Source of the DNA: Rodentolepis nana
Lineage: Eukaryota > Platyhelminthes > Cestoda > Cyclophyllidea > Hymenolepididae
Length of the DNA: 25,796 nt
Reading direction: 5' to 3'
Assembly (NCBI GenBank): GCA_900617975.1
Contig: UZAE01013164.1
Span: 1 to 25,796, forward strand
The translations under genes were made by a program, and so were the position numbers. Below are positions 20,301-25,472 of this stretch, piece by piece. Each line of letters begins with the position of its first letter. Position 1 is the first letter of the stretch. The notes under the pieces are model-generated. The model searched no databases. It was not told the origin of the DNA and worked only from the letters and a program-made list of their open reading frames with translations.

Positions 20301-23252
20301 TATTTGACCCCCCCCCCTTATTTTTACATTTCTTTTAATAGGATTTGGACAAGGCTATGGCTATAATGATGGGACCCTTCGATCATGTGGCTAAGATTGA
20401 GTATGGCGGTTTATTCAAGGATCGAAAACAAAGCAACTTCTTCCACGTGAGTGCAAAATTCGAATACTTACGTAAATATCTATATGTATTTCTTGTCCAT
20501 CAATGCAATATCCTGGAATGCGGAATGGTTTTCTGTCTTTATCATTTTCCCACAATATTTTTCTACATTTTAACTCTAATTGTTCTTGGAAGCTAAACCA
20601 CTCTTTTCTCTTTTCCACTAGCGGTGCTGTTATGGGTGACAGTAGCCAATTATGTGATAGTTGTACGTAATAGATGGTGGCTAATGGATTGCAGTCAGGG
20701 TCCTTCGTTAAGGTGACTTCTTTAGGGTCTCTTTCCTTCGCAATAATCAATTTAATGCTCATTAGATAGATGTAGCTCATGTGGCAATGAACGCATTACC
20801 TATTCCTCTGTTCACAAAGTGTGGGTTGTAGATGTCAGGTTAATGCCTTTCAGACTGAAGTATTTGAAACCCCACTAACAGATTTTGTTAATTCGTGATT
20901 CTGTAATTAGAGTGGTTAGAAGTTGGAACAAAGACTTTTTTATTTATTTCAAATGGCAGGCGTTTTGATAGTCATCATTAGCCATTTAGCTGACTTCGGG
21001 CTTCACAGAGAGGAGGAGGAACATCAAAGTGACAAAAAGTCGAGAGGGGGGACAGAATAATGATTCACAGATGTGACAGAGACAGACAATAGAGCAGAGA
21101 AAAGGTAAGATGAGTACAGTGAAATGGGTTGAATGTGGCTTACAGTGGGGGTAGTTTGAAGTCAGAAGTCAACTGCCGGTTAGTAGACTTTACCGTATGA
21201 GTATACGTTGCCCAGGGTGCACCACGTGGAGGTAAGTCTATCGCACACCCCGGGAACAAAGAATAAAAGCTTACTGAAATTCGAAGTGAACTAGCTCTCC
21301 TAGTGTGTTGAGCGGTTTCCATTTTCTCATCAAGGCAAGTGACGATTTTATTGGCGCTATTTTCCTCCATTTTTTTCAGGGCGTTTGGCGGATCCCAACT
21401 GCTGACATCGATCGAAGTGGAAACTTTGCGGCACACATGTATCGATCGACTTACCTCGTTTTAGACATTCTTAGGAGTCGCGGTGATTGGACTCGTATGC
21501 TTCAAGTCTTTCATCAACTTCGTAAACAGCCCTCTGAAGATAAGTAAGTCTCTCGTCTCATCTAACAATTCTGCACCATTTCATCCATTTACCATCTTGA
21601 AAAGTAAGGTCTGAACTGGCAAGAAAAACTACTTGCGATCAACTTGAAATTGGCAACTCATCGGGAAGGACTGGTGTATATGACGGTGGCTGTTTTTTCG
21701 GTACTTGGAGTGTTACTAGGTGCAGAGCTGAAGTGGACAAAGAAATTGTTTGAGAGCAGAGAGAAATTGGTGAAATGATCGACGGCTGAGCAGCAGCAAA
21801 TCATACGCAGAACGATCTGGAGTAAAAATCGTTAAGGAAATCACTAATAGCATGAGTCGTTCAATCTTCACCAAGAAGCCTCAAGTCGGATAGATTGTTT
21901 AAATACAATATTTAGGTCGGGGGGGGGGGGGGGGGGGGGGAGTAGGATCGGCTATGCCACATCACATTCAGAAGATATTGGCAATTGAATTTGGAATTTT
22001 GGTTCTAAACTATTCTACAGACAATAATACCCTCCTAATTGCAACCCAATCTCCACTACAACAATAGAGTGTTGGGGAAAAGTCAATTGCGACAAACGGA
22101 AGTGTTAGGAAGAATGGATAGTGGACCATTGGGGGGGGGGGTTAATGTGGGTTGTGGCTGTTTTCGGTGGCAGTGGTGGTATGAGACTAGAGCTATTGGT
22201 GTCTGCCTATATTAACGGTTAGAATTACCACCCTATTAGAGATGGTATTCAATTGGGTTAAATAATTTTTACATTTGTCAGCGGCTTTTTGCTTTAACAG
22301 GACATTTTTTCATGCTCTCTCTCTTCTCCTAGACGCGGTTTCCTGGGGGAATGCGATCGAGTTTTTCTTGCTCGTCGGGCACTCAATCTCATTCATCCCA
22401 GTCTCTGTCTCTTCCTAAACAAGCAGTCCAATCGATCGCAGGAAGAAAGTGACGTGACAATGGAGACATTGAAGCAGATTTATCGCCTGCATACCTGGCC
22501 AATTGCTTCAAATCCTGCATCCAGGGGGGCTGGAGGATCGGGAGTGCAGATTCATTCACCTCTCAATGCACTCTCACCGTCATCCTCGCCCACAGCAGCG
22601 GACAAATCGCCTCAATCTCTCGCAGATCTCTTAGTCAAAGCATATAGGCTGTGCCCAACAGCTTGGGTGAGTTATGAGCGTGATATTTGAAAGCATCCCA
22701 CGATAAGGTCACAACTCAACTCAAGTTTGGTTTTATTGTAAAATCTAAGTATTCTCTGTCAATTGAACTCCGTTATTAGTTGAAGTCATGCAAATGGGCT
22801 GACCTGATATATATATATATATATATATGTATGCATATATTACAGTTTTTGAGTTACTCATGCGCATGACAATCAAGTCAGCATCCTTCATGGATTGGTT
22901 CTACGCCTTGTTTTGAAATCGACGTTTGAAAGCATCAAGGATACAATATATAGCCCATTTTTCATCCTCTAAACGCTCTAAATGCTTATGAACTAACTTG
23001 TTCAATTTGCAAAAGTTTTATCCTTTACTCAAAATGGAGTGATTATTTCTTGCCTTTTTTTGGCTTTAAGATTAGCACTTTTTCAACGTTTTTTTCTGTA
23101 TTTTGATTCTGATTTAGGAGGCATCTGGGCCGGATCTCTCAGCGGATCTCATCCTGAAACGTTGTGCGGAACTCTCCAGTGGCTCGTCCTCTTTCTCGAT
23201 CTCAAAGTCGAGCTCTTCGACATCTTCCTCAAGCATCCAAAATACCAACTAA
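5130..23252 (+). CDS. CABIN1: CABIN1 / Hir3-family HIRA-complex subunit, 34 exons
   Basis: Thirty-four in-phase exons total 6585 nt, giving 2194 residues plus stop, close to the 2220 of human CABIN1. The family scaffolds the HIRA complex, which deposits histone H3.3 independently of replication; the vertebrate protein also binds and inhibits calcineurin and MEF2. Evidence comprises an N-terminal TPR block (residues about 125-280), an acidic patch (residues about 914-926), a second TPR block (residues about 1471-1589), and the strongly conserved WLPHYMLAK (HIRA-family WLIHYMLGK), HYKAMYRLAHLY and GVWRIPTADIDRSGNFA segments, all in the human order. The C-terminus is Ser-rich and short and lacks the vertebrate calcineurin/MEF2-binding tail. 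Exons 14-15 and 9-10 required choosing donors by phase. Residue numbers assume the tentative 6-residue first exon. Confidence 0.92.
5274..5627 (+). CDS. CABIN1: CABIN1 exon 2
   Basis: The acceptor AATATATAG ends at 5273. The exon encodes LRFRPLTREDDVSVSDN, a Ser/Asp-rich linker, then EAEEIRITQLYKHALQM, which matches the human AQEAEAFALYHKALDLQ start of the TPR region. The donor GTATGT starts at 5628 and the following intron is 73 nt. Confidence 0.88.
5701..5808 (+). CDS. CABIN1: CABIN1 exon 3 (TPR)
   Basis: Thirty-six codons encode GAPPHLKTINFASCRLLATL, then YLKSNKPETAFKLLKT, the first half of a TPR unit. It aligns with the human [29 protein letters not shown] region. Splice signals are TCTAG| and |GTGAGT. 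Confidence 0.9.
5809..6299 (+). other. CABIN1: CABIN1 intron 3, 491 nt
   Basis: It has no recognisable coding content. It carries an 18-base G run at 6233-6250, fifty bases before the acceptor. Confidence 0.7.
6300..6480 (+). CDS. CABIN1: CABIN1 exon 4 (TPR)
   Basis: It reads AVELDPTDLGVWIKLATTSI, then TLNKFEDADKALFHILQEQPSHPVAL. This matches human [20 protein letters not shown] and ARHAFEEGLRCNPDHWPCL, so it is one full TPR plus the start of the next. It ends in phase 1. Confidence 0.92.
6561..6739 (+). CDS. CABIN1: CABIN1 exon 5 (TPR)
   Basis: It encodes VCLKYSIRSLLINPRDQMAV, continuing the TPR (human CLYFICKALEKDCRYSKGL), then an acidic segment ending DAVKEH. The donor GTAATT at 6740 opens a 38-nt intron. 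Confidence 0.85.
6740..6777 (+). other. CABIN1: 38-nt intron 5
   Basis: This minimal intron has GTAATT at the start, CTGAT resembling a branch-point, and TTCCCTTTCAG at the end. Reading through it would insert VICKIFPLIFPFR and then shift the frame away from the conserved VDERWKKI segment, which supports its removal. Confidence 0.8.
6778..6890 (+). CDS. CABIN1: CABIN1 exon 6
   Basis: It encodes VDERWKKIRAAHRAMIDEQN, then KQYILKTFKFPGPLYKLT. The position matches human VDEALGLRKKRQALIV, which lies just before the ITWKCLGES-type segment. Confidence 0.85.
6891..7375 (+). other. CABIN1: CABIN1 intron 6, 485 nt
   Basis: It is AT-rich with no repeat recognised. The open frame at 6971-7177 is Phe/Leu-rich, T-biased, and unrelated to the flanking protein. 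Confidence 0.7.
7376..7433 (+). CDS. CABIN1: CABIN1 exon 7
   Basis: The short exon TWEHLANAVVSMFDKLMKED aligns with human TWKCLGESLLAMYNHL. It starts by completing AC|G (Thr) and ends in phase 0 before GTAAGT. Confidence 0.88.
7507..7797 (+). CDS. CABIN1: CABIN1 exon 8
   Basis: It encodes LVEAGLDLGSLFEDGEIPPK followed by a low-complexity Ser/Asn/Gln/Pro linker ending DTPVNLR. The AG at 7505-7506 is used rather than the AG at 7489-7490, because only the former keeps the frame. The donor GTGAGT starts at 7798. Confidence 0.82.
7798..8717 (+). other. CABIN1: CABIN1 intron 8, 920 nt
   Basis: It contains a C-rich stretch at 8281-8310 and a G13 run at 8429-8441. No coding potential related to CABIN1 was seen. 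Confidence 0.7.
8718..8980 (+). CDS. CABIN1: CABIN1 exon 9
   Basis: TEEEEVRRISRRLRRPAVP corresponds to the human basic KRRSARVRN cluster after the acidic/Glu stretch, a likely nuclear-localisation signal. An Ala/Thr/Pro linker follows, then RIRNLWMRIAKRFHNLLPV. The donor G|GTTAGT-like site at 8981 is inferred from phase; the frame otherwise runs to a TAA at 8988-8990. Confidence 0.75.
9080..9325 (+). CDS. CABIN1: CABIN1 exon 10
   Basis: It reads DLAAISSTKTPNGGGGGEEK with a (GGT)5 coding repeat, an acidic segment, then EADLVTEFLRILSVEATNAI, matching human VHEFLLENLTNGGILELM. The donor GTGAGT starts at 9326 after GTCTG. Confidence 0.85.
9437..9525 (+). CDS. CABIN1: CABIN1 exon 11
   Basis: WTQSYSTAYLALSARIRSTL, then PVWECRDVPE, aligns with human [24 protein letters not shown]. 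It ends in phase 1 before the less usual donor GTTTGT. Confidence 0.82.
9599..9848 (+). CDS. CABIN1: CABIN1 exon 12
   Basis: It encodes VEHPYPPTEELLIPTGLIRL, a basic RRRP, then IANLHFSYIESRLDAL, matching the human MMLMSLSCMELQLDQWL helix. The donor GTAAGT at 9849 opens a 46-nt intron. Confidence 0.88.
9895..10004 (+). CDS. CABIN1: CABIN1 exon 13
   Basis: It encodes YWEPDETIHYHDECKMLRAL, then RSLPEDSPETTVFEGR. The acceptor CTAG ends at 9894 and the donor GTAAGT starts at 10005. It ends in phase 1 and is completed across a 38-nt intron. Confidence 0.85.
10005..10042 (+). other. CABIN1: 38-nt intron 13
   Basis: It has GTAAGT at the start, a TTAAT branch-like stretch mid-intron, and TTTTTGTTTTAG at the end. 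It interrupts a codon (T|TG, Leu). Confidence 0.85.
10043..10150 (+). CDS. CABIN1: CABIN1 exon 14
   Basis: LLWIKYEWSSVVHNYDAMKD, then YLLQAKEFITKNGPLR, matches human [22 protein letters not shown], a TPR-like helix pair. Two overlapping donors exist, GTGTAT (10151) and GTATGC (10153); only the first keeps phase with exon 15. Confidence 0.8.
10264..10445 (+). CDS. CABIN1: CABIN1 exon 15
   Basis: RIDELLAEVEDVSIGARLEH, then LCKSQQDTTKLIKALKDC, matches human [34 protein letters not shown]. The acceptor CTCATAG ends at 10263 and the donor GTAAGT starts at 10446. Confidence 0.88.
10506..10616 (+). CDS. CABIN1: CABIN1 exon 16
   Basis: KNGKREREREL comes from an in-frame (AG)n tract at 10516-10531, followed by RGIIADLASLSAFGTTPSQ. 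Both neighbours are phase 0, so the exon could be skipped without a frameshift. Protein-level similarity is weak here. Confidence 0.72.
10617..11522 (+). other. CABIN1: CABIN1 intron 16, 906 nt
   Basis: It contains a TA tract near 10931-10944 and a C12 run at 11121-11132. No coding content is recognised. Confidence 0.7.
11523..11842 (+). CDS. CABIN1: CABIN1 exon 17
   Basis: RLESLPRICHMFFQPLRTLS leads into an acidic casein-kinase-like YNDYSSDEEDEVVT, then an LAIRSWRIGTRFLDLV helix and a Leu-rich end. The acceptor is a long T tract with AG at 11521-11522. It ends in phase 2 before GTAAGT. Confidence 0.85.
11843..12450 (+). other. CABIN1: CABIN1 intron 17, 608 nt
   Basis: A C-rich run (three C blocks) lies at 11895-11920. 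Nothing else is recognised. Confidence 0.7.
12451..12750 (+). CDS. CABIN1: CABIN1 exon 18
   Basis: SWEVIINEMDYGATTKVFNK begins a 100-codon exon. Later NMSFGEICQGLCLTVNIYAW and FTFFPSELLDA fit the region before human LMLLNTAHEYLG. The acceptor TCTCTTTCAG and donor GTGAGT are both strong. Confidence 0.87.
12834..12926 (+). CDS. CABIN1: CABIN1 exon 19
   Basis: LELGFPLHLLHSDLAIYRSL, then YLLGDEATEKR, aligns with the human [21 protein letters not shown] region. Phase is 2/2 and the donor is GTGAGT. Confidence 0.85.
12927..13794 (+). other. CABIN1: CABIN1 intron 19, 868 nt
   Basis: Most of the intron is the repeat copy R3 (13133-13737). The acceptor AG at 13793-13794 is chosen over the AG at 13756-13757 because it alone joins in phase. 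Confidence 0.75.
13133..13737. mobile_element. SINE-like copy R3, inverted-end composite
   Basis: The left part (13133 to about 13310) and 13555 to about 13615 read like the antisense element. The right end (about 13665-13737) is the same terminal sequence in the opposite orientation, ending GCCTACCATTTGAA. About 235 bp of unrelated sequence separates the two antisense parts. The centre has TACGTTGTCCAAAGCTACTA, also seen at 15885-15950, instead of the GCCCAGGGTGCACC of copies R1, R5 and R6. It looks like two head-to-head insertions or a second subfamily. Confidence 0.65.
13795..14317 (+). CDS. CABIN1: CABIN1 exon 20 (large)
   Basis: SLKPLVTFLKTQHLPHIIGI opens a 174-codon exon. It later reads GVTVAETLKKLSEGFYHFCK and ILAQIIHCLCGISTKNKQQ, the last matching human [20 protein letters not shown]. 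The intervening ~100 residues have no obvious human counterpart. The exon starts by completing AG|T. A strong cryptic donor GTAAGA at 13856 has no in-phase acceptor downstream within the exon. Confidence 0.82.
14404..14664 (+). CDS. CABIN1: CABIN1 exon 21
   Basis: An acidic EIEAESGGEEEDLTFKPYEP stretch leads into PLWTKDAALFYEVVESHRPV, matching human [23 protein letters not shown]. Both ends are in phase 0, with TTTAG| and |GTGAGT. Confidence 0.9.
14665..15076 (+). other. CABIN1: CABIN1 intron 21, 412 nt
   Basis: It contains a (TC)n tract around 14838-14853 and a G-quadruplex-type G-rich block at 14908-14936 on the sense strand. Confidence 0.7.
14908..14936 (+). other. CABIN1: G-quadruplex motif in intron 21
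   Basis: Successive runs of three to five G separated by 1-4 bases (GGGG, GGG, GGGG, GGG, GGGGG) satisfy the usual four-run G-quadruplex rule on the transcribed-sense strand. Confidence 0.7.
15077..15199 (+). CDS. CABIN1: CABIN1 exon 22
   Basis: SIKPFFSPFEDWQLIEVAFI, then FYCPSRIPEVNDNKSW, is divergent from human. Acceptor CATCGCAG and donor GTATGT are used, and both ends are phase 0, consistent with neighbours. Confidence 0.75.
15362..15492 (+). CDS. CABIN1: CABIN1 exon 23
   Basis: MAIWLMEAVKLLPPAYKEFF, then IPEEEIEDCLSRDRPLP, aligns with human [31 protein letters not shown]. The Met is internal, not a start. The donor GTTAGT starts at 15493. Confidence 0.87.
15845..15997. repeat. Direct repeats flanking SINE-like fragment R7
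   Basis: The segment 15845-15887 (GTCGATGGAGCAATGAAGCA...) recurs at 15955-15997 with 8 or fewer differences, an offset of 110 bp. Between them is CCGTATGAGTATACGTTGTC... , part of the SINE-like element. This is either an old duplication or a very long target-site duplication. Confidence 0.7.
16225..16516 (+). mobile_element. SINE-like copy R4, sense orientation
   Basis: It is the reverse complement of R1/R5/R6, running from GGGATACGTTTACTCATACG through a pyrimidine-rich middle to GCCTGCTATTCGATTAAAA. It lacks the outermost 5' ~35 bp and is more diverged. The minus-strand open frame at 16353-16568 and both plus-strand frames here are produced by the repeat. Confidence 0.7.
16844..16924 (+). 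CDS. CABIN1: CABIN1 exon 24 (TPR)
   Basis: DMINLMYYLIADYHMKTFKN matches human VVNELYYLLADYHFKNKEQ closely and opens the second TPR block. Acceptor TTTCAG and donor GTAAGT are used; phase is 2/2. Confidence 0.92.
17019..17130 (+). CDS. CABIN1: CABIN1 exon 25 (TPR)
   Basis: IAKEIYKNDLRVSPNRINTW, then ASLALIYSYDIEQILNI, matches human [28 protein letters not shown]. The donor GTAAGC starts at 17131. Confidence 0.93.
17279..17318. repeat. (CA)n microsatellite
   Basis: A 40-base CA tract with one TA interruption lies in CABIN1 intron 25. A separate (CCCTG) pentanucleotide tract lies just upstream at 17166-17183. Confidence 0.9.
18163..18514 (-). mobile_element. SINE-like retroposon, full-length copy R5 with TSD
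   Basis: The element body (18175-18502, 328 bp) is flanked by exact 12-bp repeats TTAGGCGAAGAA at 18163-18174 and 18503-18514. On the minus strand it ends in a (AAAT)n-type tail, and its 5' end is CCGGGGGTGTGCGATAGAC. Direct repeats plus a 3' simple-repeat tail are what LINE-mobilised short retroposons leave. No tRNA-like A and B boxes were convincingly found. Confidence 0.85.
18636..18797 (+). CDS. CABIN1: CABIN1 exon 26 (TPR)
   Basis: VTTCFRCFQVTLELEPNYRC, then EQGTSAYQLHSYASRILKK, matches human VLNCFRRALEIDSSNLSLW and EYGTMSYALHSFASRQLKQ. The usual Trp is replaced (RCILLEQGT). Both ends are in phase 0. Confidence 0.93.
18872..19322 (+). CDS. CABIN1: CABIN1 exon 27
   Basis: SLTRGFKRSHLHLASKWYRK, a long Ser/Pro/Glu linker, then DFEEQWLPHYMLAKCEEKAG, matching human DEEEWLIHYMLGKVAEK. 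It ends in phase 1 before GTATGC. The linker (about residues 1630-1700) is an insertion relative to human. Confidence 0.92.
19482..19767 (+). CDS. CABIN1: CABIN1 exon 28
   Basis: YKRTAEILHANGAKYPKRIN, then LAVESIELYYRIHAFLLKEV, matches human [46 protein letters not shown]. Donor GTAAGT is at 19768. Confidence 0.93.
19876..20090 (+). CDS. CABIN1: CABIN1 exon 29
   Basis: A basic SAKGRGKKRQM start is followed by a disordered Pro/Ser/Glu region. It includes TPVIDVDSLDF at 19961-19990, which fits both a PxIxIT-type calcineurin docking pattern and a SUMO-interaction motif. It ends in phase 1 before a 38-nt intron. Confidence 0.87.
20091..20128 (+). other. CABIN1: 38-nt intron 29
   Basis: It starts GTATTT, has a TTAAC branch-like sequence in the middle, and ends TTTTGCTCTAG. 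Without removal, an in-frame TAA (20114-20116) would end the protein just before the conserved HYKAMYRLAHLY segment. Confidence 0.85.
20129..20256 (+). CDS. CABIN1: CABIN1 exon 30
   Basis: LWRSAIEYCKNAMEVVLQRL, then PLHYKAMYRLAHLYFTAPGDLQ, matches human [29 protein letters not shown]. The donor is GTGAGA. Confidence 0.93.
20342..20446 (+). CDS. CABIN1: CABIN1 exon 31
   Basis: DLDKAMAIMMGPFDHVAKIE, then GGLFKDRKQSNFFH, matches human GLFCERNKTNFFNG. Both ends are in phase 0; the donor GTGAGT starts at 20447. Confidence 0.92.
20447..21379 (+). other. CABIN1: CABIN1 intron 31, 933 nt
   Basis: It contains full-length SINE-like copy R6 about 117 bp before exon 32. The minus-strand 121-codon frame at 20415-20780 shows no family features. 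Confidence 0.75.
20925..21262 (-). mobile_element. SINE-like retroposon, full-length copy R6 with TSD
   Basis: The body (20935-21252, 318 bp) lies between exact 10-bp repeats GGAACAAAGA at 20925-20934 and 21253-21262. The orientation and ends match R5: TTTATTTATTTCAAATGGCA on the left, GGAGGTAAGTCTATCGCACA on the right. Independent target-site duplications of different sequence in R5 and R6 define the same element ends. Confidence 0.85.
21380..21543 (+). CDS. CABIN1: CABIN1 exon 32
   Basis: GVWRIPTADIDRSGNFAAHM, then YRSTYLVLDILRSRGDWTRM, matches human [41 protein letters not shown] almost column for column. The acceptor is a T-rich tract with CAG; the donor is GTAAGT. Confidence 0.95.
21544..22332 (+). 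other. CABIN1: CABIN1 intron 32, 789 nt
   Basis: A 22-base G run (21919-21940, the longest uninterrupted in the window) and an 11-base G run (22131-22141) are present. Nothing coding is recognised. Confidence 0.75.
21919..21940. repeat. Poly-G tract, 22 bases
   Basis: This is an uninterrupted run of G in intron 32. Similar runs of ten or more lie at 1924, 6233, 8429, 9028, 15626 and 22131, and C runs at 11121, 20308 and 23262. Confidence 0.9.
22333..22666 (+). CDS. CABIN1: CABIN1 exon 33
   Basis: RGFLGECDRVFLARRALNLI corresponds to human [22 protein letters not shown]. A Ser/Pro-rich linker (LNALSPSSSPTAADKSPQS) and LADLLVKAYRLCPTAW follow, the latter resembling human TLLLDAYRVWQ. Donor GTGAGT starts at 22667. 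Confidence 0.9.
22667..23117 (+). other. CABIN1: CABIN1 intron 33, 451 nt
   Basis: It contains an (AT)n tract at 22807-22828. No other feature was seen. Confidence 0.7.
23118..23252 (+). CDS. CABIN1: CABIN1 exon 34, Ser-rich C-terminus and stop
   Basis: EASGPDLSADLILKRCAELS is followed by a Ser-dominated tail ending SIQNTN and TAA at 23250-23252. The acceptor GATTTAG ends at 23117. The exon joins in phase 0. A C10 run begins ten bases after the stop. No canonical AATAAA is close downstream. Confidence 0.82.
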   Translation, partial: EASGPDLSADLILKRCAELSSGSSSFSISKSSSSTSSSSIQNTN

Positions 23253-24038
23253 TCCCACCTACCCCCCCCCCTATCATACCACATTTTGTACATTTCTTAG
23301 CTTTTTTATATGTACACTACTGCTCTCTATGCTCCACCTTGACTCAAACAAAAAATTGCTTGAGCTTTGGAAGAGACTCGTGGTTATTTCACCAATTTAC
23401 TCAAAAAGGGCATCGAAACTTTGTTGAAAGAATGAGCACTGGGTCACCGATTTGCAGGGTCTCTTGGACTAAGGGCTCTTGGCTGTAAATAGCAGATAGT
23501 CGGTCTTTCCCAGATGCGGAACGCCATGGGCTGCGAGTGGGCAGGTGGGTTTAAAAAAAATGAAATTACAATCACTCCAGGTTTCATTGGTAGCGTTGTA
23601 CACTCAATGGAATCATTCTCTCACTAGTTAAACTTAAATTGATTGAGGACACAAGGGCGCTACAGAATTGGGTACCATTGTATGAACAGGGTAATTGGAT
23701 TTCAGTTATTAGCGATACTCAAAATACTGATATTAGAAGCATTCTGGAGCTTGGTCTCAATGTTTGTATCCTAAGCATGAGATCGATAGAAAGTTGGTAG
23801 CCAATTGTGTACTCGTATAAAGGCTTCGAAAAACTGGAGGCACGACTTTGCCAGACCACATTGTTTTGTAAATTGTTTAAATAGGTCAAGGGGGACACTC
23901 ATGAAAGGAAAGTGTAGTCAATCGTACTCAAGCCACCTCGCCTCAAAAGGCTTGTCATTGAGACCCGAGAGCATAATTAAATCGGCTCATCATCATTGGA
24001 GGACTAGAATTTCAATGCTGACATCAAGATTTTTGAAA

Positions 24039-24323
24039 CTACTCATTTCCTTGTGAATTAGTAGCTTGTATCTGGAAACCACCATGGGGATCAGGTGTAT
24101 TATTATGATAAAATGCTTCAAAAACCATATTCGTGCTACTTGTGTCAGTACTGCTTGATTTCAATCCTTGTATGCTTATTTTCTGTGGAATGGTGGTCCC
24201 ATGCGCAGTGAGTCTAGCAACAGTTATCAATGCTTCCTTGAGCTTATCGCTAGCTTCCACCATATTAATCCCGGCTTTGGTATTTAAAAGAATCGTATCA
24301 CTCATAATGACACGTTTCATCAA
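24039..24323 (-). CDS. Unrecognised 94-codon ORF, unproven
   Basis: This complete minus-strand frame runs from ATG (24321-24323) to TAG (24039-24041). A second in-frame Met at codon 7 gives MSDTILLNTKAGINMVEASD. Composition is balanced (Lys, Glu, Thr, Asn) and less biased than the T-rich chance frames elsewhere, with a helical-looking ASDKLKEALITVARLTAH segment and a Ser/Thr-rich second half. No signal peptide, transmembrane segment or family motif is seen. It may be an exon, a decayed gene, or chance. Confidence 0.2.
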   Translation of the reverse strand: MMKRVIMSDTILLNTKAGINMVEASDKLKEALITVARLTAHGTTIPQKISIQGLKSSSTDTSSTNMVFEAFYHNNTPDPHGGFQIQATNSQGNE

Positions 24324-25449
24324 TAATGTGGATGGTTAAAAAATTATAATAATTGGTCGGCTATTGCTACTAATAGATTATCAGTAACGTCTTATTTGTC
24401 TGCGACTGTTCAGGGACCAATGAAATGGTACACTAAAACAATTAGTTAGTACAAATGGCAGCATAATAGAAGCAAAAAAGTTTTTCAAGACTATCGTATT
24501 TTCGGATTTGATGGTTAGGAAGATGCCAAGCAAAGAATCTCCTTTTAAACGTTTACACACATATTGACATTTGCTGGTCCTGGCTTTTTGATGGTCTTGA
24601 TCCACCGTGAAAAGCTCTTACTTACGCCGAATTCACTCTCAAAGTTATTTTTCAAGCATTTCTCTTAAATTACAACGCAAATCACCAATTGGTGCACATT
24701 TTCAAAACCAAGTAAGTCAACTAAAGGGATAAGGAATATTTTGAATAATCCATTTTTGACGAACATAATCTCCTTTAATTAGGTGACTTCTCACTTGTAG
24801 AATCTTTTCCAGGCCTCTAGCTCTAATGGTTGACATTTTGAAGGCTGCAGATTGAGCGATCAGGCTTCTTTAAGGAAAAAGCCATGTTTTAAAAAAAAAT
24901 TGGATGATTTAGCATTTGCATGGAACAAGTTTTAAGCTCTCAACCGCATCATGACGATTTCAGTACTAAACCACAAACCGTACATCCTGAGATGTCAAAA
25001 ACCCTGCATCTCAAGCCAGTGAATTGTCAAAGCCTTGTTACCCGAAGTCAGTTGACTGGAGGCAACTGGATGCAACTGCCCTATTCAAGTACAAAATGTT
25101 TCAAGTAGTTTTAGTGGGAGTATAAACAGAGTTTTCATGGGAAATCACGAATTCGTTTACTTTAGCCATAAATTTGTCCATTCTGTTGGCGAGAATTAGT
25201 AAGAAAGTCGACAGATGAATTTTTTAGCACTAATTTGTTCTCCTCGTCAGATTGGCGTCTGAAGTGTTGTTTGTTATCATTTTTCACCGAACAGAAATGC
25301 AGTCGACAAGAAAATATGTACATTAACTTCAGTCAAGTTCAAAATTATGCATGCAACTCTCAAGTCAATGCCAGTTGTTCTTGGATTCTAATGGGGTGCC
25401 TATTTTTTCTCTAAAAAATTAATCTTTCTAAAAAGTGGGATGAGTGATT

Positions 25450-25472
25450 GGGGGTGGGGAGGGGAGGGCGGG
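25450..25472 (+). other. G-quadruplex motif
   Basis: Five closely spaced G-runs (G5, G4, G4, G3, G3) separated by single bases satisfy the four-run rule. The sequence lies in intergenic DNA. Confidence 0.7.

Noticed and set aside
20415..20780. 121-codon minus-strand ORF
   Set aside because: It overlaps CABIN1 exon 31 on the opposite strand and runs into its intron; no recognisable domain.
21160..21252. tRNA-derived head (A and B boxes) in the SINE-like element
   Set aside because: A weak A-box-like TGGTGCACCCTGG is present but no acceptable B box at the expected distance, so the origin is left open.
24601..24720. Minus-strand peptide resembling a dynein light chain segment (LKNNFESEFG)
   Set aside because: Only about ten residues resemble the family, with a stop shortly upstream and no neighbouring exon carrying the rest of the domain.
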